Of a stretch of DNA of 6,952 nucleotides, positions 1 through 5,168 are shown one piece after another. The notes under the pieces are model-generated. The model was not told the origin of the DNA and did no database searches. It saw only the letters and a program-made list of their open reading frames with translations. The translations under genes and the position numbers were made by a program. Position 1 is the first letter of the stretch. Every line of letters begins with the position of its first letter. Source of the DNA: a candidate division CSSED10-310 bacterium (GTDB lineage Bacteria; CSSED10-310; JAFGDC01); assembly GCA_016932295.1 (NCBI GenBank), contig JAFGDC010000197.1:1-6952 (forward strand), in the 5' to 3' direction.

Positions 1-803
1 ACCTGCGGGAACTCCTGCTGCTCCTGCCTTTCAATGATTTCGACGCAGTGGAAACCTGTTTCCAGCGGCATGGCACCGAGATCGCCGCGGTGATCCTCGA
101 GCCTATCTCGCTCAATACCGGTTGTGTCTCCCCCAGCGCGGGATTCCTCGAGACGCTGCGCCGGCATTGTGACGCCGCCGGAGCGCTTCTGATCTTCGAC
201 GAGGTCCTGACGGGATTCCGCGTCGCGTACGGCGGCGCCACCGAGTTGTTCGGTGTCCGGCCGGATCTCGTCTGTCTGGGGAAAGCACTGGGCTGCGGTA
301 TGCCGGTGGCGGCGCTGGCCGGCAGGGCGGAATGCATGAACGTGCTCTCGCCGGTGGGCCCGGTAGAAATGGCGGGCACCAACACCGGCAGGCTGATGAC
401 CGTGCTGGGCACGCTGGCCGCCCTCCAGCAGTTGCGCCGCGAAGGCTTCTACCGGCGGTTGCGGACCCTCAACGACCGGATGGTCGCCGGCTGCCGGCAA
501 TTGTTCGCCCGGTACGGCGTGCCGGCATACGTGGAAGGATACGGCGGCCGCATCGGCATACATATCGGTTCCGAACAACGGCCGGTCAATTACAGTGACG
601 TGGTGGCCATGTGGAATGAGGCATACCATCTTGCCTGTTTCAGGAAGTTCCTGGCCCAGAAAGCGCTCTTCGGCTTCCTGCTGCCCCTGTCAACCTGCCC
701 GGAACCGGTGACACTGAGCGCCGCCCATACCGAGGCGGAGATCGACGAAACCCTCTCGCGACTGGAGGATGTGCTAAAAACGACTCCATATCACGGAGAG
801 TGA
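1..803 (+). CDS. Class III PLP-dependent aminotransferase, glutamate-1-semialdehyde aminomutase-like (5' end missing)
   Basis: The reading frame is open from the window edge (first whole codon at 3) to TGA at 801-803, giving 266 visible residues; the GTG at 48 is internal, not the start. Family members are about 420-450 residues, so roughly the N-terminal 40% lies outside. Visible landmarks are the PFND segment, EIAAVILEP, the PLP-ring motif IFDEVLTGFR (Asp codon 198-200), and GKALGCGMP, whose lysine (282-284) should form the Schiff base with PLP. MAGTNTG is the segment that binds the PLP phosphate from the neighbouring subunit. The C-terminus, with AHTEAEIDETL, also matches glutamate-1-semialdehyde aminomutase. 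The FEAGF stretch usual before it is replaced by a longer, cysteine-containing sequence, so the substrate may not be glutamate semialdehyde. Coupling to a nucleotidyltransferase six bases downstream points to a precursor pathway, possibly for a surface polymer, rather than haem synthesis. The family is secure; the substrate is unknown. Probably cytosolic. Confidence 0.9.
   Translation, partial: LRELLLLLPFNDFDAVETCFQRHGTEIAAVILEPISLNTGCVSPSAGFLETLRRHCDAAGALLIFDEVLTGFRVAYGGATELFGVRPDLVCLGKALGCGMPVAALAGRAECMNVLSPVGPVEMAGTNTGRLMTVLGTLAALQQLRREGFYRRLRTLNDRMVAGCRQLFARYGVPAYVEGYGGRIGIHIGSEQRPVNYSDVVAMWNEAYHLACFRKFLAQKALFGFLLPLSTCPEPVTLSAAHTEAEIDETLSRLEDVLKTTPYHGE
795..800 (+). promoter_or_regulatory. 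Ribosome binding site of the nucleotidyltransferase gene
   Basis: GGAGAG lies nine bases before the ATG at 810 and inside the last codons of the aminotransferase. It fixes the start at 810 and suggests translational coupling of the two genes. Confidence 0.6.
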
Positions 804-809
804 AACACC

Positions 810-1352
810 ATGAACGATTGTGGAAATATCGAAACAGCGCCGTTTGTCCCCCTCGTCGAAGCGCTGGGGAAAAAGGCCGCGCAATGGCGGGAAGAAGGGC
901 TGGCGGTGGTGCTGTGTCATGGCTGCTTCGACCCCTTTCATCCCGGACACCTGGTGCATTTCAGGGAAGCAAAGCGGCTGGGCGACCGCCTGATCGTCAC
1001 CATCACACACGACTATCATGTCCGCCGCCAGAAAGGACCGCCGCGGCCTTTCTTCAGTCATGACCTGCGACTGGCGGTCATCGCGGAGATGCGGCTCGTG
1101 GACGGCGCCGCGATCAGCCCGTGGTCAACTGCCGTGGAGGTGTTGGAGATCATCCGTCCCGGCCTGTATGTGAAAGGGGCCGATTATCTGGTGCCTCACA
1201 AGAATTCGGAAGCGTTGAGACGGGAAATGGCGACCCTGGAACGCCACGGGGGAAGGATGGCGTATACCGGCGGTCTGCATTTCTCCTCGACGCGCATTAT
1301 GCACGAGGCATGGCGAAGCAGTCCGGGACCGGGAAACGACGGCGGCGAGTGA
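810..1352 (+). CDS. HldE/TagD-like nucleotidyltransferase (adenylyl- or cytidylyltransferase)
   Basis: This 180-residue protein belongs to the HxGH nucleotidyltransferase superfamily. The signature HGCFDPFHPGH (residues 37-47) contains the HPGH nucleotide-binding motif. LGDRLIVTITHD, a VRRQKGP segment and RPGLYVKGADY follow in the order seen in the C-terminal adenylyltransferase domain of HldE. GGRMAYTGGLHFSSTRIM near the end corresponds to the closing ST(T/R)xI motif. The enzyme would transfer AMP or CMP from the nucleoside triphosphate to a phosphorylated substrate, releasing pyrophosphate. It stands alone without the PfkB-type kinase domain of HldE, and is slightly longer than a typical 140-160 residue single domain because of about 35 extra N-terminal residues. 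It starts six bases after the aminotransferase stop, so the two probably act in one pathway. Whether it uses ATP or CTP, and on what sugar or alcohol phosphate, cannot be read from the sequence. Confidence 0.88.
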   Translation: MNDCGNIETAPFVPLVEALGKKAAQWREEGLAVVLCHGCFDPFHPGHLVHFREAKRLGDRLIVTITHDYHVRRQKGPPRPFFSHDLRLAVIAEMRLVDGAAISPWSTAVEVLEIIRPGLYVKGADYLVPHKNSEALRREMATLERHGGRMAYTGGLHFSSTRIMHEAWRSSPGPGNDGGE

Positions 1353-1461
1353 ACCTGCGGCGCCGCGCCACCGTCCGTCACCGTTTATGTGCCTGTTGTT
1401 CTTTTTGTGCCTCTTGTGACCATCCCCCCGCGTCAATCCGCATCTGCATTCACCGTGACGC

Positions 1462-1496
1462 ATTTAAAATCAATAACTTGCGCTAAAAAGCAGCAA
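1462..1496 (-). terminator. Weak candidate terminator for the radical SAM gene
   Basis: On the minus strand, about 40 bases past the radical SAM stop, an imperfect short stem (TTGCTGC pairing with GCGCAA, one bulge; plus-strand arms 1478-1483 and 1490-1496) is followed by a T-rich stretch ending in ATTGATTTT. The stem is short and the T run is broken, so the call is tentative. No better terminator is visible for either convergent transcript between 1353 and 1537. Confidence 0.22.
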
Positions 1497-1537
1497 CTTC
1501 CAGGTACGACTTTGTGATAGGCCCGACAGAAACCCCG

Positions 1538-2887
1538 TTATGAATGAACCCGGTCAAGAGTCGCGCGCACGGCGTTCCGTTCCGGATTCCGCAACATCTC
1601 TCTGAGAAGGTCCTGAAGGGAGACATGATGCTCCTCGCAGTACGCATCGATGAGACGGTCGTAGTACATGATTTTCTGTACGAAGTCCGGAGCGCCGCAG
1701 GCGAATGGTTTACTCTTGAGAGCCATGGCCAGAGGCGGACAGCGGTATTGACAGACGGCGCTGAACCTGGAGAGTTGGCAATCGGCGCAGCCGGCGAACT
1801 GATCCCAGGTCACCGACCGGATGGCGGCAAAGGATTCACGCCAGAGTCTTTCGAAGCCGCCCGCGCGGATGGAACCGGCGGCGAACATGGTCTGCGAGGC
1901 GCAATTGGAACAGGGATACACGGTGCCATCAGCGGTTATATAGGTGATGGACCTACCCCCTTTGCAGCATCGCAGGCCTTCCTCCAGACGATAGACGAGA
2001 TCCCAGTAGTTGTCGATGGAGGAAGCGGTGGCGGCGATATCCGACAGGTACGGGAGTATCATGGAATGCCCCACTTCCGCCTGCATGCCCATCTGGACGG
2101 CACGGTACATGTCTTCATCACCCGGCAGGAGTTGTGGATTTCCAGCCGCCCGGCCGAGGGGATAAAGATAATACATGTACGGCGGAATGCGGTTGGCCAG
2201 CAACCATCCCAACAGTTCGTCCAGGTCCTCGAGGCCTGGTTTGGTGAGGGTGATCAACGCCGAGACGCTGCGGCGGGTGGCGACGAAATACCGAAATGCC
2301 GCCTTGAGTCTTTCGTATTCCGCTCCCGGACGGATGTCACCCAGGTGCGTGGTGCCATCGATGCTGATGCCGGTCACCAGTGACCGGGGCAGGGTATCGA
2401 TTACCGGTTCGCTGAGAAGCATGCCGTTGGTGATCATGCCGATATTGAAGCTCAGCGTCGCCGCGTGAGCCAGAATATCCGTGCATTCCGGCCGCATGAG
2501 CGGTTCGCCGCCGGTGAACAGCACCACGAATACGCCCATCCTGTCCAGTTCGTCCAGCAGCGCCATGATCTCCGTTGCGGTCAATTCGTCCTTCTGGGGC
2601 ACGCCGCTATGGTTGTAGCAGTGCAGGCAGCCCAGGTTGCAGGCCCTGGTAAGCTCGACAAAGGCGATAACCGGAGCGTTGAGGGCGAACCGGTCCCGGT
2701 TGACCCGCAGGGTGTCGAGCTTGTACGCGGTGATCAGTTCGTCGTATGACGAAGAGGCTTCCCTCAGCAGGGGAAGGGATGTCCTGTCGAGAACATGCAC
2801 TTTCTTGTGGGGAGGGCCGTATATAATACCAAACGATTCGGTTCTGTATGCGCGGCGCATATACTCCTCGTTTCCCCATGTGACCAT
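1538..2887 (-). CDS. Radical SAM/SPASM enzyme, likely peptide- or protein-modifying
   Basis: This 449-residue protein has the radical SAM motif CNLGCLHC (Cys83, Cys87, Cys90), which ligates the [4Fe-4S] cluster that cleaves S-adenosylmethionine, and the GGEPL motif at 126-130. The C-terminal half carries a SPASM domain: Cys308-x12-Gly-x4-Cys326, then Cys329, Cys367-x2-Cys370-x8-Cys379-x3-Cys383 and Cys397, enough for two auxiliary clusters. The central CX2CX8CX3C differs from the usual CX2CX5CX3C. Residues 10-75 (YRTESFGIIYG, then KVHVLDR) resemble the PqqD-like leader found in many peptide-modifying members. SPASM enzymes include PqqE, MftC, sactisynthases and anaerobic sulfatase maturases. 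The nearest candidate substrate is the methionine-rich protein encoded just upstream on the same strand. Two starts are possible: ATG at 2887 has no visible ribosome binding site, whereas ATG at 2860 (residue 10) has GAGGAG three bases before it. The fold is secure; the substrate is not. Confidence 0.93.
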   Translation of the reverse strand: MVTWGNEEYMRRAYRTESFGIIYGPPHKKVHVLDRTSLPLLREASSSYDELITAYKLDTLRVNRDRFALNAPVIAFVELTRACNLGCLHCYNHSGVPQKDELTATEIMALLDELDRMGVFVVLFTGGEPLMRPECTDILAHAATLSFNIGMITNGMLLSEPVIDTLPRSLVTGISIDGTTHLGDIRPGAEYERLKAAFRYFVATRRSVSALITLTKPGLEDLDELLGWLLANRIPPYMYYLYPLGRAAGNPQLLPGDEDMYRAVQMGMQAEVGHSMILPYLSDIAATASSIDNYWDLVYRLEEGLRCCKGGRSITYITADGTVYPCSNCASQTMFAAGSIRAGGFERLWRESFAAIRSVTWDQFAGCADCQLSRFSAVCQYRCPPLAMALKSKPFACGAPDFVQKIMYYDRLIDAYCEEHHVSLQDLLREMLRNPERNAVRATLDRVHS

Positions 2888-2973
2888 ACGGAATGATCGT
2901 AATTACACCATCGATTACAGGTTGGTGCGTGATATGGACGGCATGGAGGAGCCGGTTCGCCGGAGCACGAAGA

Positions 2974-2999
2974 GCCGCCTTTCCGCTGGGAAAGGCGGC
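2974..2999 (-). terminator. Strong intergenic hairpin, possible attenuator between the small protein gene and the radical SAM gene
   Basis: GCCGCCTTTCC (2974-2984) and GGAAAGGCGGC (2989-2999) form a perfect 11-bp stem with a 4-base loop. A further GGAGCA/TGCTCC pairing (2962-2967 with 3002-3007) can extend it. On the minus strand it is followed by TCTTCGT, a weak U tract, so partial termination is more likely than a full stop. Its place between the two genes would let the small protein be made in excess over the enzyme, as in many precursor/maturase operons. It could instead be an RNA-processing or stabilising stem. Confidence 0.5.
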
Positions 3000-3072
3000 G
3001 ATGCTCCTTCTCCAGATACGTAATAATCCCGGGATGCGAAGAAGACTCCCCTGGCTCCGGAAACCGGTTCCC

Positions 3073-3396
3073 CTACACTCCCAGCATACGTTCCATCATC
3101 TCGGAAGCCTTTACCGGCACGGTTCCGAGTTCCTGCCTGTCCATCTTGTCCGCCAGCAGCCGGTAATAATCAGCGATGGTTCCCATCATTTCAGCCGCGG
3201 TCATGGATGCCTCGTCGGCCAGCTTCACGGACTCCATGGCCTCTTCCATGGATTCGAAGCAGTAGAGCATGGCGCCCGCCATCTCCGACGCCGACATGGA
3301 TGCTGTTTCAGGCATCTTGGCCTGGCCGCCGGCGGCCTTGAACACCTCCGTGGCCGCGCGCATGACATCAATCCTGGATTTCTCCTTTCGAGTCAT
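3073..3396 (-). CDS. Methionine-rich 107-residue helical repeat protein of unknown function, partner of the radical SAM enzyme
   Basis: I do not recognise this family. The ATG at 3396 is fixed by AGGAGG six bases upstream. The protein has 15 methionines in 107 residues and a single cysteine (Cys46), with no signal peptide or membrane segment. ASMSASEM (32-39), ASMTAAEM (63-70) and VKASEMM (95-101) recur at 30-31 residue spacing; the first two continue with a Gly three residues after the Glu and with spaced hydrophobic and aromatic residues, so the protein looks like tandem amphipathic helices with Ser/Thr N-caps. The N-terminal 27 residues are basic, then Ala/Gly-rich. It is the first gene after a promoter with a palindromic operator and lies about 185 bases upstream of the radical SAM gene on the same strand. 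It could be the substrate or leader-bearing precursor of that enzyme, a chaperone or subunit, or a metal- or redox-sensing protein. The scarcity of Cys argues against a sactipeptide. Confidence 0.82.
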   Translation of the reverse strand: MTRKEKSRIDVMRAATEVFKAAGGQAKMPETASMSASEMAGAMLYCFESMEEAMESVKLADEASMTAAEMMGTIADYYRLLADKMDRQELGTVPVKASEMMERMLGV

Positions 3397-3402
3397 CTTA
3401 AT

Positions 3403-3408
3403 CCTCCT
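3403..3408 (-). promoter_or_regulatory. Consensus ribosome binding site of the methionine-rich protein gene
   Basis: AGGAGG on the minus strand, six bases before the ATG at 3396, is a full consensus Shine-Dalgarno. It is much stronger than anything before the downstream radical SAM gene and suggests the small protein is made in larger amounts. Confidence 0.85.
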
Positions 3409-3435
3409 GTTGGTTCAGTTTAGCCCACGTGATTG

Positions 3436-3457
3436 AGTGTACATTGCAATGTACACT
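3436..3457. promoter_or_regulatory. 22-bp perfect palindromic operator
   Basis: AGTGTACATTG is followed directly by its exact reverse complement CAATGTACACT. The palindrome begins at the base next to the -35 box and covers the 16-base spacer and all of the -10 box, so a bound dimer would block RNA polymerase. Such perfect even-length operators are typical of TetR- or GntR-type dimeric repressors. No regulator gene lies in the window, so the protein is unknown. Confidence 0.7.
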
Positions 3458-3463
3458 TGTCAA
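3436..3463 (-). promoter_or_regulatory. Sigma70-like promoter of the small protein/radical SAM operon
   Basis: On the minus strand TTGACA (3463-3458, consensus -35) is followed after 16 bases by TACACT (3441-3436, 4 of 6 at -10). Transcription should begin near 3429, leaving a leader of about 33 bases before the ATG at 3396. The spacer and -10 box coincide exactly with a perfect palindrome, implying repression. Confidence 0.65.
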
Positions 3464-3476
3464 TATTTTCTTGACA
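3458..3476. repeat. Second inverted repeat beside the operator
   Basis: TGTCAA and TTGACA are separated by 7 A/T-rich bases. One arm is the -35 box of the leftward promoter. The other arm, read rightward, resembles a -35 box but has no -10 box at the right distance, so it may be an accessory protein-binding half-site rather than a divergent promoter. Confidence 0.35.
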
Positions 3477-3507
3477 CCCAAAATCAATCATCCGCGACGA
3501 TGACCGT

Positions 3508-3577
3508 GAACGACTGCGAGACAGGACATTACTTGATACGTACCGAGCCATGGACAGAACGACTGCGCCACGGCTCG
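3508..3577. repeat. Direct repeat interleaved with an imperfect hairpin
   Basis: GAACGACTGCG occurs at 3508-3518 and again at 3557-3567. The second copy forms most of the loop between CGAGCCATGG (3544-3553) and CCACGGCTCG (3568-3577), which pair over 10 positions with one mismatch. No T run follows, so it is not a standard terminator. Confidence 0.4.
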
Positions 3578-3744
3578 ATACCGCGACGTACCCGGAGACA
3601 ACCAGTATCGGCCAGGGACATAGAAGCATTCGTTGTTTTATAAACGGCGGGATCAACCATGCATATCTACTTAATTACCGGACAGGTGCCATCGAGTGAT
3701 TCCCGGGAAGGCACTAAGCGGAACAATTCTGGTGACGGCCACCG

Positions 3745-3873
3745 ATGTCAGAACAGCCTGAAAACCGATCTGGCGGAAACGACGGAAATAAAAAATCCCA
3801 AAAGCGCATAATACACACGTGGCGGATGGAGTCGTTCGTGCTCATCCAGGAGGTCCTGATTTTGGAATCATGA
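3745..3873 (+). CDS. Doubtful 42-residue ORF
   Basis: ATG at 3745 to TGA at 3871-3873. The product has a polar, charged N-terminal half rich in Asn, Lys and Arg, then a more hydrophobic stretch (SFVLIQEVLILES) at the C-terminus, which looks more protein-like than other frames here. It lacks a clear ribosome binding site (only GGTGA about ten bases upstream) and has no recognised homologue. A stop at 3733 excludes extension upstream. It could be a small protein, the remnant of a decayed gene, or chance. Another frame (3659-3811) overlaps it. Confidence 0.17.
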   Translation: MSEQPENRSGGNDGNKKSQKRIIHTWRMESFVLIQEVLILES

Positions 3874-4219
3874 CCGCTGGCGGGATCGTGCCGGTTTCCA
3901 ATTCAGAATCGAGCATTTTTTCGCTATGTAATAAAATCAATAAATTATACTGAGGCGCATTCCCATGCATCGCACAATTAATTCCGCAGATTGAAGCAGC
4001 AGAGCGGAAAAAGAGCCGCTTCCGGATGGCAACTGGCTCGCGAGAATACACTGCTGATGCGGCTGGCGTCGCATTCCAAGAAAAGACGCAACGCGAAAAA
4101 CCAAGGCCGCGCAGCGTGTTCCACAGTACGTCTGTATCTTACCGGACGTTTTGCTTTTTACGGCATCATGCACAAACTCGTACTATCTCATCCAATCCCA
4201 TGGCAATCCCTGTTTCAGT

Positions 4220-4248
4220 CGATCCGACCGATTGCGGATCGCCGATCC
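4220..4248. repeat. Interlocking GATC-rich inverted repeats downstream of the small membrane protein gene
   Basis: CGATCCG (4220-4226) pairs with CGGATCG (4235-4241) across 8 bases, and the second arm can instead pair with CGATCC (4243-4248). The two hairpins exclude each other. They lie about 100 bases past the end of the leftward methyltransferase transcript. No U tract follows on either strand, so a terminator role is uncertain. Confidence 0.35.
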
Positions 4249-4342
4249 CCGGCATGAACTGAATGGCGATGCCGCCGGGTAGGTGGTGCGCTGCCAGGCC
4301 GCGGCAGGCGATATTCGGTCTCCGGTATGACAGAGGCGCTGG

Positions 4343-4432
4343 TCAGGCCGGAGGACCCAGCAGCAGAATGGCGACGGTGATGGCGGCCACCATGACCGCC
4401 AGGCCGATCATGAGCCAGCGGAATTCCTTCAT
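4343..4432 (-). CDS. 29-residue single-pass membrane peptide, translationally coupled to the methyltransferase
   Basis: ATG at 4432 lies three bases after the methyltransferase stop codon (TAG at 4438-4436), and GGAGG stands six bases upstream, inside the end of the methyltransferase gene. The frame closes with TGA at 4345-4343. The product begins MKEFRW, runs through about 20 uninterrupted hydrophobic residues (roughly 7-26, rich in Val, Ala, Ile and Leu) and ends LLLGPPA, so it should be a single transmembrane helix with a short positive N-terminus. I recognise no family. The tight spacing, strong ribosome binding site and perfect hydrophobic stretch make it much more likely real than chance. 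It may be a small subunit or regulator of the methyltransferase, like other small single-helix peptides attached to membrane enzymes. It is too short to be found by ordinary gene callers. Confidence 0.72.
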   Translation of the reverse strand: MKEFRWLMIGLAVMVAAITVAILLLGPPA

Positions 4433-4435
4433 GTC

Positions 4436-5014
4436 CTACCTCCCGCCGCGCAGCCAGGCCATGAGTGCGCCGGCACGCGGGATCAGCATGGGGGTGCGGC
4501 ACCGGTACTCGCGATACTCGTCGCCGAACTTGTCCTCGCAGTATTTTTCCTGGAGAAACCGGTTGGTGAGAATGGAGTAGAGCAGCAGGACGGGAATGAT
4601 GAATACGGTAAAGGAAGGTGATGCGAAGAGCACGCCCAGGCCGAGCACGCCTATCAGCTTGCCAACCACCGAGGGGTGGCGGATCACGGAGAAGATGCCG
4701 GTGGTGACCATTTGCCTGGTGCCGCCGTCCACGTGGGAGCCGGGGCTGCCCTTGCCCTTGATGTAGAGATATCCGTAACTGTACCAGACGATGAAAATGC
4801 CGGTGGCGAACATGATGCAGGCCAGCACCACGCTGACGGGGGGTGACAGGTAAGGCCGCCAGTGGAGGATGCGGTCCAGACGCCTTCCCATGAAGGCCAG
4901 GAACGTTGCGGCCGGAATCAGGATGAAAAGATGGATGGGGACGTTCAGGTAGAGTTCGCGATGCCTGATCGCCGCCAGTATCTGCAAGAGTCCCGGTTCC
5001 TTTTCATCTTTCAT
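4436..5014 (-). CDS. Isoprenylcysteine carboxyl methyltransferase/phospholipid methyltransferase family membrane protein
   Basis: This 192-residue integral membrane protein has about four hydrophobic segments (near residues 24-44, 59-82, 115-129 and 133-150). The conserved C-terminal block of the ICMT/PEMT family is present: VTTGIFSVIRHPSVVG (103-118), with the RHP motif that helps bind S-adenosylmethionine, then EKYCEDKFGDEYREY (156-170) and a terminal TPMLIP, equivalent to the usual glutamate, FGxEYxxY and vPxxIP motifs. Family members transfer a methyl group from S-adenosylmethionine to a membrane-embedded lipid or prenylated substrate; bacterial targets are mostly unknown. The ATG at 5014 has GGAGG four bases upstream. 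The gene lies back to back with the STAND gene and is followed by the 29-residue membrane peptide. Its length is usual for bacterial members. The substrate cannot be assigned. Confidence 0.88.
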   Translation of the reverse strand: MKDEKEPGLLQILAAIRHRELYLNVPIHLFILIPAATFLAFMGRRLDRILHWRPYLSPPVSVVLACIMFATGIFIVWYSYGYLYIKGKGSPGSHVDGGTRQMVTTGIFSVIRHPSVVGKLIGVLGLGVLFASPSFTVFIIPVLLLYSILTNRFLQEKYCEDKFGDEYREYRCRTPMLIPRAGALMAWLRGGR

Positions 5015-5017
5015 GCC

Positions 5018-5046
5018 GCCTCCATACCGCCTCTATACCACCTCCA
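5018..5046 (-). repeat. Tandem 11-base repeat in the methyltransferase ribosome binding region
   Basis: On the minus strand GGTATAGAGGC (5039-5029) is followed directly by GGTATGGAGGC (5028-5018), 10 of 11 identical, and a partial third unit TGGAGGT precedes them (5046-5040). The repeat multiplies Shine-Dalgarno-like motifs; only the GGAGG at 5023-5019 is properly placed, four bases before the ATG. Confidence 0.6.
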
Positions 5047-5084
5047 GGCGCCCGTCCTTCTCTCTCGTCATGGAATCCGTCTGT

Positions 5085-5114
5085 TTTGTACCATGGCGGC
5101 GCAAGAGGCGTCAA
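5085..5114 (-). promoter_or_regulatory. Candidate promoter for the methyltransferase and small membrane peptide genes
   Basis: On the minus strand TTGACG (5114-5109) and TACAAA (5090-5085) are separated by 18 bases. They match the -35 and -10 boxes at 5 and 4 of 6 positions and lie about 70 bases before the ATG at 5014. The spacing is slightly long, so this is moderate evidence. Confidence 0.4.
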
Positions 5115-5168
5115 TGAGAAGAGGGCAGACCATGGGCCGACGGCCTGGGAAATGACCACCGGATACGC

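Larger units (their letters stand above)
3464..4342. other. Long intergenic region without a convincing gene
   Basis: About 880 bases separate the leftward promoter from the small membrane protein gene. The open frames here are short, lack ribosome binding sites and show no recognisable motif. The sequence has more A/T runs than its flanks (for example 3787-3800 and 3915-3950). It holds a direct repeat plus imperfect hairpin at 3508-3577, a doubtful 42-codon ORF at 3745-3873, a distant inverted pair TTGGAA/TTCCAA (3862-3867 and 3896-3901) and a GATC-rich repeat cluster at 4220-4248. It may be a decayed gene or an unrecognised non-coding RNA. No tRNA or intron fold was recognised. Confidence 0.55.

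Noticed and set aside
1544..2383. Long plus-strand open frame of 279 codons
   Set aside because: It is antisense to the radical SAM gene, has no ribosome binding site or family motif, and owes its length to the GC-rich codon bias of the true gene.
3471..3499. Rightward TTGACA as a divergent promoter
   Set aside because: No acceptable -10 box occurs 15-19 bases downstream.
3420..3656. Minus-strand 78-codon frame across the operator region
   Set aside because: It needs a TTG start with no ribosome binding site, runs through the promoter and operator, and has a low-complexity Ser/Arg stretch.
3659..3811. 50-codon plus-strand ORF beginning MHIYLITGQ
   Set aside because: No ribosome binding site, polar low-information sequence, and overlap with another equally short frame. 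A TATAAA at 3639-3644 has only a poor -35 partner.
3870..3953. AGGAGGT at 3848-3854 followed by an ATG at 3870 (27 codons)
   Set aside because: The spacing to the ATG is about 15 bases, too far for initiation, and the only nearer start codon, TTG at 3863, hits a stop within a few codons.
3991..4262. Overlapping plus-strand frames of 78-88 codons
   Set aside because: They have no ribosome binding site, are rich in Arg and Ser as in chance translations, show no motif, and overlap each other in different frames.
4215..4502. Minus-strand frame of 95 codons overlapping the methyltransferase end
   Set aside because: It is a His/Arg/Pro-rich shadow in another frame. The 29-residue membrane peptide frame in the same place has a better start and sensible composition.
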